Shown: positions 1-9,948 of the stretch, one piece after another | Numbering within the stretch: position 1 is the first letter of the stretch | How the letters are laid out: the number at the start of each line of letters is the position of its first letter | Assembly (NCBI GenBank): GCA_021805395.1 | Contig: JAJZFJ010000167.1 | Span: 1-34,426, forward strand | Direction of reading: 5' to 3' | Length of the DNA stretch: 34,426 nt | Source of the DNA: a bacterium | Lineage (GTDB): Bacteria > Armatimonadota > Chthonomonadetes > Chthonomonadales > Chthonomonadaceae | Made by a program: the position numbers and the translations under genes | The notes under the pieces: generated by a model | What the model was told of the DNA's origin: nothing | The model's input: only the letters and a program-made list of their open reading frames with translations | The model's database searches: none

Positions 1-282
1 AAAGCGGCAAAACTATAAACGCGAACACACAACAGTACGCGCTCGCTGCCTGATTAGGTAGCGCGTCCTCCTTAGCCCTGCCGACCGGCTAAGATTTGGG
101 CGGAACCTATGTCGGATTACCTTCCAATAATGGTAACGGCTTGTAAGGGAAATCAAACGTGACCTGGCGATTCCGGTATCCGTGCTTCCGCGGGCACCCG
201 GACGTAAGATGTAATCGGAAGCTACGCTCGTAGATGCGATGGCAGGACGTTAGGAACGAGAGTTCGAGTCTCTCCACCTCCA
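1..282 (+). ncRNA. ssrA: tmRNA (transfer-messenger RNA), 5' end cut off by window edge
   Basis: tmRNA rescues stalled ribosomes and tags the unfinished protein for proteolysis. A reading frame ending at TGA 51-53 encodes GKTINANTQQYALAA, a typical tag ending in ALAA. The stop lies in a helix (37-43 with 60-66), as in other tmRNAs. A pseudoknot follows: CTTAGCC 71-77 pairs with GGCTAAG 87-93, and CCGAC 81-85 with GTCGG 111-115. The 3' end has a T arm (GAGAG, TTCGAGT, CTCTC) and the acceptor strand CACCTCC 275-281 with discriminator A282. The next bases are CTA, so the CCA end is apparently not encoded. The acceptor 5' strand and first pseudoknot lie upstream of the window. The first tag codon (GGC at 6 or an earlier one) cannot be fixed. 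Confidence 0.95.
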
Positions 283-286
283 CTAA

Positions 287-2254
<1,968 letters not shown>

Positions 2255-2265
<11 letters not shown>

Positions 2266-3364
2266 GATGTTTTAGTAACCTGTTTTGCTCTCGTTTCAAT
2301 TGCTTTACATCATACGTTCTTCGCTGAATATCCAGTAGCGTGATGAGCTTGCTGTTTATTCGTACCAGCTCATCATATTCGTCATCTGCATACAGGAAGT
2401 ATGCATTCCACAATTCACTCTCTGCAGCTGAATGCATTCCCAATTCGCTGTATGTTTCTGCAAGCTTCTCTCGCATAACAGGATCATAAGGATCCTCAAG
2501 AAGAAATGCATTCCATAGAGGAGTATCTGTGATAGTGGATGGAATACTCTTCTGTACTCCCAACATTAAATCCACCGTAAGTTCATAGATATCCGCATCT
2601 GGATAGTCTGCGCCTAAATCCCAGGAGTCTGATCTTGTTGAATACACAACCGGCAGATTCAGGATTTTCCACCACTCATGAAAAGCTTTTTCTATGCTGT
2701 CTTCAACACGAAAAACATCTGCTAATAGATAATACGCATCACCAAACCATGGAGTGTATTTTGAGGCTTCATTAAAATGATGGGTTGCCTCATCTACTTG
2801 CCCTCTACTTCGCAAAATGCATCCTAAATGACATTGTGATAAACAGTCTCCCCGATCATGTTGGGACATTGTTTCATACATCATTTTTTCATTCATAGGG
2901 ATTTCGTCAAATACCCAGGCTGCCTCTACTTCAAGTGAATTGAATAGTCCCGACCAATACTTGACATCGATATCATGCTCCCCCTCCTCATCAAGATTGT
3001 ATCTGGTTGAATAGAGATGCTTGCAAAGAAAGTTCACAAAATTGGAGGCACAGGGAATGAGACAACGTTCCTCTATATTCCAGCAAACCACCTCATATTT
3101 ATTTGCATTTTGACCATTTACTGTATGGAAGCAGATATAACTATCGCCGCTTGAATATTTTCCAAATAGGCGAAGATTAGGAGGCAGCCTAACTGTTCGC
3201 TCACTCTCCATTATCATCTCTTCAACCGTGAAAATATCTATGTCAGGAAGCGATTGGGAGGGTTCACGAGTCAGAAAATTCCAAAATAGATCTGGAACTT
3301 TTATTTCCCATGCATTTTCTAATTCTCTTCTTAATTCTATACTAATTGCTTTTCCATCAGTCAT
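2255..3364 (-). CDS. SUKH (SMI1/KNR4-like) domain protein with TPR-like tail
   Basis: A 369-residue soluble protein. The N-terminal ~125 residues fit the SUKH/SMI1-KNR4 fold: a leading helix (LRRELENAWEIKVPDLFWNF), LPPNLRLFGKYSSGDSYICF, then VVCWNIEERCLIPCASNFVN ending FLCKHL. The rest (about 150-369) is helical, with TPR-like repeats such as LSQCHLGCILRSRGQVDEAT and DAYYLLADVFRVEDSIEKAF. SUKH proteins are often immunity proteins of polymorphic toxin systems but also serve as general binding modules; no toxin gene is adjacent. It overlaps the downstream redoxin gene by 11 bases and lies 82 bases after the HAD gene. The upstream SD is weak (AAGAGATG). Confidence 0.7.
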
Positions 3365-3446
3365 TATTTTTCATCTCTTAAGGAGTGGAAATATTCGAAT
3401 GTTGTCTTCATGCAGCTAAGCAGTACTACTCTCATGCGGAACGATA

Positions 3447-4103
3447 TTAGCTAACCAGCAAAACCAGATCTGAAAAACTCGAGAGAAGATAGTCAGCCTT
3501 CTCCAGCTCCAAGGCACTTCCGTATCCCCAGCTTGCCCCTGCTGCCTTCATGGAGTTACTGTGAGCACTTTCAATGTCACCTTCTCTGTCTCCCACCATC
3601 AACGATTTTTGTGGGGATATCTGCTCACTCACTACTAGATATCTTATCAGATCAGCCTTGTTGTCATAAGTTCCATCCAGTTCAGAACCATAAATCCCTT
3701 TGAACAGGTGATTCAGACGATGATGCTTCACTATATCTTTCGCATATACAGTTGGTTTAGCAGTCGCAAGATAGAGATTGAATCTGGAAGCAAGAAGTGT
3801 TAATCCGTCATTCACTCCGGGATAGAGACTATTTTCATGCAATCCAGTTTTGGAGAAGTACTCTCTGTAATGTGAAACAGCTTTTTCAACCAGTTCGGTA
3901 TCATCCGACGCAAGCAGCTTCGGAAATGATTTGCGAAGTGGAGGTCCAATACAGGATGTCAATATCTCCATTGAAGGACACGGAACATTCATGCAGTTCA
4001 GAGCGAAACGTATTGCAGAGGTGATGCCAATAATTGGATCGATTAGAGTTCCATCGAGATCTAGCAGAATGTTTTCAAATTGTGATTTAATATCTAGCTC
4101 CAT
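3447..4103 (-). CDS. HAD-superfamily phosphatase, phosphoglycolate-phosphatase-like
   Basis: A 218-residue haloacid dehalogenase hydrolase of the Gph/PGP group. Motif I is LLDLDGTLIDP near residue 13 (nucleophile Asp and acid Asp), motif II is LATAKP, and motif III/IV is KSLMVGDREGDIESAHS. The cap region contains IGPPLRKSFPKLL, typical of the phosphoglycolate or pyrophosphatase-like subgroup. The substrate is not determinable. The reading frame extends upstream to 4241, but that stretch is unrelated and overlaps the opposite arm of a hairpin. ATG 4103 gives the usual HAD start, with the DxD about 14 residues in. No SD precedes it; instead a -10 box ends 6 bases upstream, suggesting a leaderless mRNA. 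First gene of a minus-strand run with SUKH-TPR and redoxin. Confidence 0.85.
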   Translation of the reverse strand: MELDIKSQFENILLDLDGTLIDPIIGITSAIRFALNCMNVPCPSMEILTSCIGPPLRKSFPKLLASDDTELVEKAVSHYREYFSKTGLHENSLYPGVNDGLTLLASRFNLYLATAKPTVYAKDIVKHHRLNHLFKGIYGSELDGTYDNKADLIRYLVVSEQISPQKSLMVGDREGDIESAHSNSMKAAGASWGYGSALELEKADYLLSSFSDLVLLVS

Positions 4104-4131
4104 ACATGTATTGTACAGTATGGAGCTAGAT
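4092..4131 (-). promoter_or_regulatory. Perfect inverted repeat enclosing -10 box and start codon of the HAD gene
   Basis: ATCTAGCTCCATAC (4092-4105) is perfectly repeated in inverse at 4118-4131. The 12 bases between contain TGTA-TTG-TACA. On the minus strand the centre reads TACAAT (4115 to 4110), a good -10 hexamer, followed by 6 bases and the HAD ATG (4103). The left arm contains the start codon. It could act as an operator blocking the promoter or as a hairpin. No T-run follows, so it is not a classical terminator. No clear -35 was seen. Confidence 0.55.
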
Positions 4132-4212
4132 GATATAACAGAAGCAGCGGTAGTATGCCAGGATATTTCCGTGAGGGAGGGTTTAGTTCTCCAGACAGAG
4201 CGTTTCCGGATG

Positions 4213-4689
4213 CTACATTTTACCCATGCCGTGCATACCATGCATTCCGTGCATGCCTTTCATATTGTGCATGTGTCCCATCATTCCTCGTGGAAGAGTC
4301 TTAACCTGCGAAGGTTTAATTCCGCTGAATTTTCCATCACCTGCGTACCATCCTCCTTTGCATTCATTGCATACAGGCTTCCCCGCCAGAAGTTTCTTGC
4401 CACAATCGCAAGCCCCCATGGTGGCGGCACAATCGATGCAGGAGTGTTTAAGGCAGCAGTTATATGTGCCATTCTTCATGTCTTTCATTTTGATGCTTTG
4501 GATTAAGCTAAGAGTCTGCTCTACTTTCTTTTTGTTCTCAACTGGCATCATGCTCATTTTTGCATGGGTCATTCCAGACATTTTGTGTGACATGGAATGC
4601 ATTGAACTTTGCGCAACGGAGTTCTTGATGGTCCAGGCACCCAATAGAAACACACTTGCTAATCCGAGAGTGAATACTAATCTTTTCAT
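4213..4689 (-). CDS. Secreted Met/His/Cys-rich protein, probable metal (copper) binder
   Basis: A 158-residue protein with a Sec signal peptide (about 1-26, MKRLVFTLGLASVFLLGAWT, cleavage after VAQ). The mature part starts with a Met/His-rich segment (residues 29-48). Then comes a compact eight-cysteine region (78, 79, 84, 87, 94, 96, 107, 110: CC, CxxC, CDC, CxxC). It ends in a tandem Gly-Met-His repeat (HMHNMKGMHGMHGMHGMGKM), visible as a 9-base DNA repeat at about 4216-4254. Methionine and histidine clusters of this kind are known in periplasmic copper proteins; the eight-Cys module is one I do not recognise by name. A strong SD (GGAGGA) precedes the start. It is divergent from the ECF sigma gene with a shared 117-base promoter region, suggesting regulation by that sigma factor. 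Confidence 0.75.
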   Translation of the reverse strand: MKRLVFTLGLASVFLLGAWTIKNSVAQSSMHSMSHKMSGMTHAKMSMMPVENKKKVEQTLSLIQSIKMKDMKNGTYNCCLKHSCIDCAATMGACDCGKKLLAGKPVCNECKGGWYAGDGKFSGIKPSQVKTLPRGMMGHMHNMKGMHGMHGMHGMGKM

Positions 4690-4714
4690 ATCTTTTCCTC
4701 CATAGAGTTAGAAT

Positions 4715-4736
4715 AGATGTGAGCTATAACACATCT
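4715..4736. promoter_or_regulatory. Inverted repeat between the metal-binding protein and ECF sigma genes
   Basis: AGATGTG (4715-4721) and CACATCT (4730-4736) form a perfect 7-bp inverted repeat with loop AGCTATAA. The loop contains a -10-like TATAAC on the plus strand or TTATAG on the minus strand. It is 26-47 bases upstream of the start of the minus-strand gene, where a promoter operator would be expected. Confidence 0.4.
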
Positions 4737-4793
4737 GAAGGTAAATACACATTGTTTCTTCATATTTATGCATCAATCTTCGTCATGCAGTAC

Positions 4794-4799
4794 TATAAT
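4794..4799 (+). promoter_or_regulatory. -10 box (TATAAT), leaderless promoter of the ECF sigma gene
   Basis: A perfect TATAAT ends 7 bases before ATG 4807, which puts the expected transcription start at or one base from the start codon. No SD is present between them. No convincing -35 is seen upstream. Confidence 0.5.
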
Positions 4800-4806
4800 A
4801 TTGATG

Positions 4807-5388
4807 ATGGACATTAGAGTGAAAAATTTGAAGGATGAGGAGCTCGCTGCTCAGGCAGCTCAAGGGACAATAGCATGTTTCGAAGAGCTGCTATCAAGAT
4901 ACCGAACTCCCGTTTTCAGATATTGCTACAGAATGTCTGGAAGTAAAGAGGATGCTGAGGACTGGACGCAGGAGTGTTTTGTTAAAATCTACAATAACCT
5001 TGGAAAGTACAATCCCGAGCGTCGATTTTCTCCATGGCTTTACCGAATCGTTCACAATTATGGGGTAAGTGTAATCAGGGTGAAACAGTCTCACTCCTAT
5101 CAGCTTGTACCAGATCAGGATTTGGCTGAATATCCTGCTGGTAGTAAAACTGATGCTGTAGATGTTCTGGAAAAGAAGCTGAGGAGTGAGGCATTAGCGG
5201 AAGCTGTTGACCAACTTTCTCCCACTTTAAAGTCAGCCTTAATTATTTGGGCACTCGAGGATATTACATTCAAAGAACTTGGTGAGATATTGAATACTCC
5301 CCTTCCAACAGCTGCAGCAAGAGTTCGAAGAGCACTTATCCAGTTACGGCAACAATTTATGAAAACTGAGGATAAAGATACGATATGA
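4807..5388 (+). CDS. ECF-family RNA polymerase sigma factor (sigma-70 group 4)
   Basis: A product of about 193 residues with the two ECF regions. Sigma2 is ACFEELLSRYRTPVFRYCYR followed by DAEDWTQECFVKIYNNLGKY and RRFSPWLYRIVHN. Sigma4 is VDQLSPTLKSALIIWALEDI followed by TFKELGEILNTPLPTAAARV (helix-turn-helix). Two further ATGs lie upstream in frame (4804 and 4768). ATG 4807 is preferred because a TATAAT box ends 7 bases before it and the N-terminus MDIRVKNLKDEELAAQA fits the family; 4804 is nearly equivalent. The stop overlaps the start of the anti-sigma gene (ATGA). The divergent metal-binding protein gene is a likely target, an inference from gene order. Confidence 0.92.
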   Translation: MDIRVKNLKDEELAAQAAQGTIACFEELLSRYRTPVFRYCYRMSGSKEDAEDWTQECFVKIYNNLGKYNPERRFSPWLYRIVHNYGVSVIRVKQSHSYQLVPDQDLAEYPAGSKTDAVDVLEKKLRSEALAEAVDQLSPTLKSALIIWALEDITFKELGEILNTPLPTAAARVRRALIQLRQQFMKTEDKDTI

Positions 5389-5627
5389 TACTTTGTATGT
5401 TTGTTCAACCCAAGCTGCTGCTATACTCATCCAATGAAACCTCAACATCAATCAAAATGCTTATTTCCTCACATCTGCGTGGCTGCAAACGCTGCCAGCA
5501 GGCACTTGAACAGTTGAAGAAAACCACTTCCGCTGTGAAAGATTTCATGAGTATAGACGTTTCTCCTGATATCGACCTGGATATTCGCATCCTAGAGTCG
5601 ATCAGAAAAAATTCAGAAACTACATAA
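5385..5627 (+). CDS. Short zinc-finger (ZAS-type) anti-sigma factor without membrane segment
   Basis: An 80-residue protein starting within the sigma stop codon (ATGA overlap), the usual coupling of a sigma/anti-sigma pair. It has the HxxxCxxC signature in SSHLRGCKRCQQALEQL (His29, Cys33, Cys36). A preceding helix (QPKLLLYSSNE) matches the start of zinc-finger anti-sigma domains. Most anti-sigma factors of this class continue into a transmembrane helix and an extracytoplasmic sensor; this one ends soon after the finger with an acidic tail. It is therefore probably a soluble, cytoplasmic sensor, of the redox or metal-responsive kind known for some ZAS proteins. Function is inferred from the motif and position. 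Confidence 0.72.
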   Translation: MILCMFVQPKLLLYSSNETSTSIKMLISSHLRGCKRCQQALEQLKKTTSAVKDFMSIDVSPDIDLDIRILESIRKNSETT

Positions 5628-5872
5628 TCATATTGCATCCATTGTACTATTATTCATAAATGTAATATCGTATTATGGCTCACAATTTGTACACCAAAAT
5701 AAAATTTACACTCCATTTTTTGTGAATTCAAATTTATTCTCCATTGCAAGAAACCAAATATTTTGAAATAAAGTGATGTTTCCTGGAATAATTTTGCTTC
5801 TTACATCCGATTAACATGCGGTATCATGATGTAAATGGAATGAATGTCCTAAAGATTGTCAAGGAGTATCTA

Positions 5873-6619
5873 TTGAGCAAGTGGCGTTTTGCAATTGTGA
5901 TTGGGGCATCATCGGGAATTGGCGAGGCTCTCGCCAGACAGTTAAGCTCTCAGGGTTGTAAAGTGGCACTTGTTGCACGCAGAACAGACAAACTGAATGT
6001 CATTGCAGATGAACTTGGCTCTGCGGCTAAAGATAGACCATTAGTTTTTGAACACGATGTTCTGAATACTGCGGACGTTCCAGGCCTGTTTGAGAAAATA
6101 TGCAAAGACCTTGGTGGACTGGATCTGTTTATATTCTCCACAGGAGTTATGCCTGTATTACCTGATGATATGTATGATACAGCTTCCGATCTCAACGTGA
6201 TAGAGACCAATGTAGCAGGTGCTGTTGCATGGATTAATGAGGCAGCAGACAGGTTTCAGAAAACCAGATTCGGCACGATAGTGGGTATAGGTTCGGTTGC
6301 TGGGGATAGAGGGCGCAGAGGCATGCCTGTGTATGGGGCTTCCAAAGCGTTTCTGGAGACATACCTGGAGGCGATAAGAAACAGAACTGCAAGGTATGGA
6401 GTTAAAGTAGTCACCGTCAAGCCAGGCCCAGTAGATACCCCTATGACACAGGGGATTGGTCGTCCACTTCCCATGCTAATTTCTGCCAATGATGCAGCTG
6501 CCACCATTTTGCGAGCAACTGAAAATGATGGTGTAGTGTATGTACCATGGCAGTGGAAGCCGATTATGTGGATCATTCGACATATTCCATCTTTTGTGAT
6601 GAAGAGAATAAACATATGA
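5873..6619 (+). CDS. dprE2: DprE2-like short-chain dehydrogenase (polyprenyl-phospho-2-keto-erythro-pentofuranose reductase)
   Basis: In mycobacteria DprE2 reduces the 2-keto intermediate made by DprE1, giving decaprenyl-phospho-arabinose. This 248-residue NAD(P)H-dependent SDR has the Rossmann motif GASSGIG and catalytic YxxxK (PVYGASKAFLETY) with the preceding Ser (GIGSVAG). Its end, YVPWQWKPIMWIIRHIPSFV then MKRINI, closely resembles the M. tuberculosis DprE2 tail as I recall it ([20 protein letters not shown] then FRKLPI), unlike generic SDRs. I chose TTG 5873 because AAGGAG (5861-5866) lies 6 bases upstream and the N-terminus then fits the family; ATG 5816 in frame is less likely. The stop overlaps the dprE1 ATG by 4 bases. 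The 245 bases upstream are AT-rich with nothing else recognised. Confidence 0.85.
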   Translation: MSKWRFAIVIGASSGIGEALARQLSSQGCKVALVARRTDKLNVIADELGSAAKDRPLVFEHDVLNTADVPGLFEKICKDLGGLDLFIFSTGVMPVLPDDMYDTASDLNVIETNVAGAVAWINEAADRFQKTRFGTIVGIGSVAGDRGRRGMPVYGASKAFLETYLEAIRNRTARYGVKVVTVKPGPVDTPMTQGIGRPLPMLISANDAAATILRATENDGVVYVPWQWKPIMWIIRHIPSFVMKRINI

Positions 6620-8103
6620 GTTTGGAATTGTCTTCCAAGTCACATAGAGAACTCCTCTCATCTTCTTACCTCGAACGTGTAGAAAGCTGGGGAATGAGCA
6701 TCTATGCAGCCTCCTATGTCTACCGTCCATCGTGCATTACTGATCTCAAAAATATCTTCAAACTTGCCAAAGAGACGGGTAGAAGTGTTGCATTAAGAGG
6801 AGCCGGGTGCAGTTATGGCGATGCCAGTCTGAATTCTGAAAACATCACGCTGGATCTCACACGCTTCAACAGGATATTAGACTGGGATCCATACTCCGGT
6901 ATCATTGCTGTTGAGCCAGGTGTAACATTGGAACAGCTTTGGAAAAAAGTGATTGGAGATGGTTGGTGGCCGCCCGTTGTGTCTGGCACAATGTATGTTA
7001 CAATGGGCGGCGCTGTGGGGATGAACTATCATGGCAAGAATAACTTTAAGCTTGGTCCAATCGGAGAACATGTTTTAGAGTTTGATATTCTCCTGCCTAC
7101 TGGTGAAACCATTACATGCACAAGGAAGAATGAGACCGATCTCTTTTACTCTGCAATTGGCGGATTTGGCATGCTTGGCTGTTTCACCAGAATTGTTCTT
7201 CAGATGCACCCGGTAGAAACAGGACAAGTTGAGGTGACAGCATTCGCTACCGACAGTTTTCAGCATATCTATGAGGAATTTGAACAGCGTGCAGAGGCAG
7301 CTGATTATCTCGTAGGGTGGATTGACTGTTTTGCTGCAGGGTCACAGCTGGGGAGGGGCCAGGTGCATGCTGCACGATACCTTTCGGCGCACGAAGTCTA
7401 TCTCCCGGAACAGACCCTCCGCATTGAAAACCAGGATCTACCAGATACTTTGTTTGGAATAGTTCCCAAGTCAATCATGTGGAGGTTCATGAAACTTGCA
7501 GCAAATCCACTTGGAATGCGAATTATTAACAGCTCTAAATACGCATTGGGCAGAACAATCGGTAATAATAAAACCATGAATCAATCGTTAACTGGATTTT
7601 CATTTCTGCTGGACTACATGCCCGGTTGGAAACGGGTATATAGTCCTGGAGGATTGATCCAATACCAGAGTTTTATACCCAATGAAAATGCTGTTAAATG
7701 TTTTGAGCAGCAGCTAATGATATGTCAGAAACGCGGAATAGTACCGTGGTTAGGAGTCTTCAAGAAGCACAGGAAAGATGATTTTCTTATGTCTCATGCT
7801 GTGGATGGTTATTCCCTTGCGCTGGATTTTCCAGTCAATGATTCTAATAGAGAACAGCTTAAATCTCTCACTGATGAACTGAACAGTCTAGTGATTCAAT
7901 CGCATGGCAGATTCTACTTTGCCAAAGACTGCACTCTTACCAAAGACATAGCTGCAAAGTTTTTAGGCGAAAAGACACTGCGATGTTTTGCCAGACTCAA
8001 AAAAAAGTGCGATCCTCAAAACATTCTCCAGACTGATCTATCCAGAAGACTTTTTGGAGACTGGACACAGTTTGCTGATGATCTCACAGGCAGCAGAATT
8101 TGA
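6616..8103 (+). CDS. dprE1: DprE1-like FAD oxidase (polyprenyl-phospho-ribose 2'-epimerase, oxidase subunit)
   Basis: A 495-residue FAD-linked oxidase of the VAO family. In mycobacteria DprE1 oxidises the 2'-OH of decaprenyl-phospho-ribose. The FAD domain is clear (RGAGCSYGDASLNSENITLD, GTMYVTMGGAVGMNYHGKNN). Compared from memory with M. tuberculosis DprE1, YSPGGLIQYQSFIP matches YGPAGFLQYQFVIP. The HGK motif (His139, Lys141) and the active-site Lys in FYFAKD (Lys437, counterpart of Lys418) are kept. The position of Cys387, the benzothiazinone target, is Ala402 (GYSLALDF). The protein is about 34 residues longer than the mycobacterial one. ATG 6616 is preferred because it forms ATGA with the dprE2 stop; an in-frame ATG at 6547 lies inside dprE2. 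It overlaps ubiA by 4 bases. Confidence 0.88.
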   Translation: MSLELSSKSHRELLSSSYLERVESWGMSIYAASYVYRPSCITDLKNIFKLAKETGRSVALRGAGCSYGDASLNSENITLDLTRFNRILDWDPYSGIIAVEPGVTLEQLWKKVIGDGWWPPVVSGTMYVTMGGAVGMNYHGKNNFKLGPIGEHVLEFDILLPTGETITCTRKNETDLFYSAIGGFGMLGCFTRIVLQMHPVETGQVEVTAFATDSFQHIYEEFEQRAEAADYLVGWIDCFAAGSQLGRGQVHAARYLSAHEVYLPEQTLRIENQDLPDTLFGIVPKSIMWRFMKLAANPLGMRIINSSKYALGRTIGNNKTMNQSLTGFSFLLDYMPGWKRVYSPGGLIQYQSFIPNENAVKCFEQQLMICQKRGIVPWLGVFKKHRKDDFLMSHAVDGYSLALDFPVNDSNREQLKSLTDELNSLVIQSHGRFYFAKDCTLTKDIAAKFLGEKTLRCFARLKKKCDPQNILQTDLSRRLFGDWTQFADDLTGSRI

Positions 8104-9005
8104 AAATTCTGGCTGCAATTATAGAATCCGGCAGGCCGCGGCAGGCGAGTAAAAATCTGTTCATTTTTACCGCCCTTCTTTTCGCAAACCGTTTCACAAA
8201 TATCACCGATGTTCTTAAAACATTGTTGGCATTTCTCCTGTTTTTAACAGCTTCGGCAGCTGTCTATATCTATAACGACTTACTGGATATTGATCAGGAC
8301 AAGCTTCACCCGCGAAAATGTAAACGTCCTCTGGCGTCAGGACGTCTCCCCGTATCTTTTGCATGGTTTGGAATATTCTTTCTCGTTATTTTTAGCGAAC
8401 TATTATCATTTTTCTTAGGATTAAGTTTTGTTCTGGTTCTCACATCGTATTTAATCCTTCAGGTTTGCTATTGTAATTATCTTAAGAATCAGGTTTTATT
8501 AGATGTGTTTGCAATTGCTTTTGGTTTTGTACTTCGTGTGGTAGCAGGTGCATTTGCAATTCATGTTCATATATCTCACTGGCTCCTGCTATGCTCCCTG
8601 CTGCTGGCACTCTTTCTGGCATTTGGGAAAAGAAGGCAGGAGTTAGTGCTTCTGGGAGACGAAGCCCACAAACACAGATCCATCCTCGGACAGTATGGTT
8701 TACCATTTCTGGATCAGCTGATTATGGTGGTAGTCTCATCTGTAATTGTTTCTTATTCTGTCTACAGCATAGAATCAAGCACTGCACATGCTCATCCACA
8801 TCTTTGGCTGACAATTCCAGTGGTGTTATTTGGCGTGTTCAGATATATGTATCTCGTCTATCAGTGTGGATGGGGTGGTGCCCCCGAAGAGGTAATTTTA
8901 AAAGACAGGTCGTTGCAGCTGACGCTGATTGTATGGGCAGTGCTACTTGTGATACTCTTCCTGTTTGACCACGCCGGTGCTACCGCTGCAACAGTACTCG
9001 TTTAA
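8100..9005 (+). CDS. ubiA: UbiA-family prenyltransferase, probable polyprenyl-phosphate 5-phosphoribosyltransferase (DPPR synthase)
   Basis: A 301-residue integral membrane protein with about eight to nine hydrophobic segments. The first Asp-rich motif is YIYNDLLDIDQDKLHPRKCK followed by RPLASGRLP. This NDxxDxxxDxxHPxKxxRPxAxG form is that of M. tuberculosis Rv3806c (302 residues), which joins PRPP to decaprenyl phosphate, rather than that of quinone or haem UbiA enzymes. The second motif is weaker (GKRRQELVLLGDEAHKHRSI). The start is TTG within TTGA overlapping the dprE1 stop. Gene order dprE2-dprE1-ubiA with 4-base overlaps supports one pathway. The phosphatase (Rv3807c-like) and arabinosyltransferases expected in a full pathway are not in the window. 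Confidence 0.82.
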   Translation: MKILAAIIESGRPRQASKNLFIFTALLFANRFTNITDVLKTLLAFLLFLTASAAVYIYNDLLDIDQDKLHPRKCKRPLASGRLPVSFAWFGIFFLVIFSELLSFFLGLSFVLVLTSYLILQVCYCNYLKNQVLLDVFAIAFGFVLRVVAGAFAIHVHISHWLLLCSLLLALFLAFGKRRQELVLLGDEAHKHRSILGQYGLPFLDQLIMVVVSSVIVSYSVYSIESSTAHAHPHLWLTIPVVLFGVFRYMYLVYQCGWGGAPEEVILKDRSLQLTLIVWAVLLVILFLFDHAGATAATVLV

Positions 9006-9107
9006 ATCTGATGATCCTGATGATCGGTCGGTTTCTGCCAACACCATGGATTGCCTGTTACAGTGGTACCCATAATGATATCCTTAAACTATCTGTATGG
9101 TAACCGG

Positions 9108-9113
9108 TACAAT
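9108..9113 (+). promoter_or_regulatory. -10 box (TACAAT) upstream of hisF
   Basis: TACAAT lies 40 bases before the hisF ATG, leaving room for a leader with a strong SD (GAGGGGTGGA). Upstream bases GGTACCCATA (9065-9074) and TATGGTAACC (9096-9105) form an imperfect inverted repeat that may be a control site. No clear -35. Confidence 0.4.
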
Positions 9114-9153
9114 AGAAACAGAAATTCATTATTGAATAGAAGAGGGGTGGAAG

Positions 9154-9942
9154 ATGCTATCAAGGCGCATCATACCTTGTCTGGATGTTCAGGAGGGAAG
9201 GGTAGTGAAGGGGGTGAACTTCATTAACCTTAGAGATTCTGGTGATCCAGTGGAGCTGGCAGCACGATACGATGCAATGGGAGCTGATGAGCTTGTGTTT
9301 TTGGATATCACTGCCAGTCACGAGCGAAGAGAGATGGTTGTTGAGATGGCTGCCATGGTAGCAGATGCAGTATTTATTCCATTCACTGTAGGTGGAGGAA
9401 TTCGTACCACAGCTGATTTCAAGAGGATTTTACGTGCTGGGGCAGATAAAATTGCAATTAACACCGTTGCTGTTGAACATCCTGAAATCATAAGTGATGC
9501 CGCGGAAAAATTCGGCAGCCAGTGTGTGGTAGTTGCCATAGATCCTCGAATGGTAGGCAGGTATCCGGATGGTTCACCACATTGGGAAGTTTTTGTCCAT
9601 GGAGGCAGAACCCCTACAGGATTGGATGCGGTTGAGTGGGCGGAGCAGGTAGAGAAGTTAGGAGCCGGTGAGATTCTGCTGACGAGTATGGATAGAGATG
9701 GTACACAGGCAGGCTATGATCTTGAGTTGACAAAAGCTGTATCAAATTGTGTATCCATTCCAGTAATTGCATCGGGCGGGGCTGGTACGCCACAGCACTG
9801 TTATGATGTTGTGACGGAGGGCTGTGCAGATGCAGCTCTCATTGCTTCCATGGTACACGATGGTCACTATACCATCTCTGAAATAAAGCAGTATCTGCTC
9901 GATAGAGGTGTACCAATACGCATATTACATGAAGGGAATTGA
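9154..9942 (+). CDS. hisF: Imidazole glycerol phosphate synthase, cyclase subunit HisF
   Basis: With HisH, HisF converts PRFAR plus ammonia to imidazole glycerol phosphate and AICAR in histidine synthesis. The 262-residue (beta/alpha)8 barrel is textbook. It starts [20 protein letters not shown] with catalytic Asp11; the second catalytic Asp is in [10 protein letters not shown]. Phosphate-binding loops are TVGGGIRT and [11 protein letters not shown]. Length is normal for the family. GAGGGGTGGA before ATG gives a strong RBS. It is followed after 6 bases by hisI, so they form an operon. The histidine genes between PRPP and this step, including hisH, are not in the window. Confidence 0.97.
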   Translation: MLSRRIIPCLDVQEGRVVKGVNFINLRDSGDPVELAARYDAMGADELVFLDITASHERREMVVEMAAMVADAVFIPFTVGGGIRTTADFKRILRAGADKIAINTVAVEHPEIISDAAEKFGSQCVVVAIDPRMVGRYPDGSPHWEVFVHGGRTPTGLDAVEWAEQVEKLGAGEILLTSMDRDGTQAGYDLELTKAVSNCVSIPVIASGGAGTPQHCYDVVTEGCADAALIASMVHDGHYTISEIKQYLLDRGVPIRILHEGN

Positions 9943-9948
9943 GAATAA

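Noticed and set aside
4104-4241. N-terminal extension of the HAD phosphatase to 4241
   Set aside because: The added 46 residues are unlike the family, overlap the neighbouring gene end, and cross a perfect inverted repeat; ATG 4103 fits the family and the -10 spacing.
4213-4260. CRISPR or other repeat array in the 9-base tandem units
   Set aside because: The units are codons for the Gly-Met-His repeat of the secreted protein, too short and without spacers.
6547-6615. Upstream ATG for dprE1
   Set aside because: It lies inside dprE2; the ATGA overlap at 6616 is the standard coupling and gives a family-like N-terminus.
8100-9005. UbiA protein as 4-hydroxybenzoate or protohaem prenyltransferase
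   Set aside because: The Asp motif spacing and HPxK/RPxAxG pattern, and linkage to dprE1/dprE2, fit the phosphoribosyltransferase branch better.
9006-9035. TGATGATC direct repeats after ubiA as a regulatory repeat
   Set aside because: Only two short adjacent copies and no symmetry; not distinguishable from chance.
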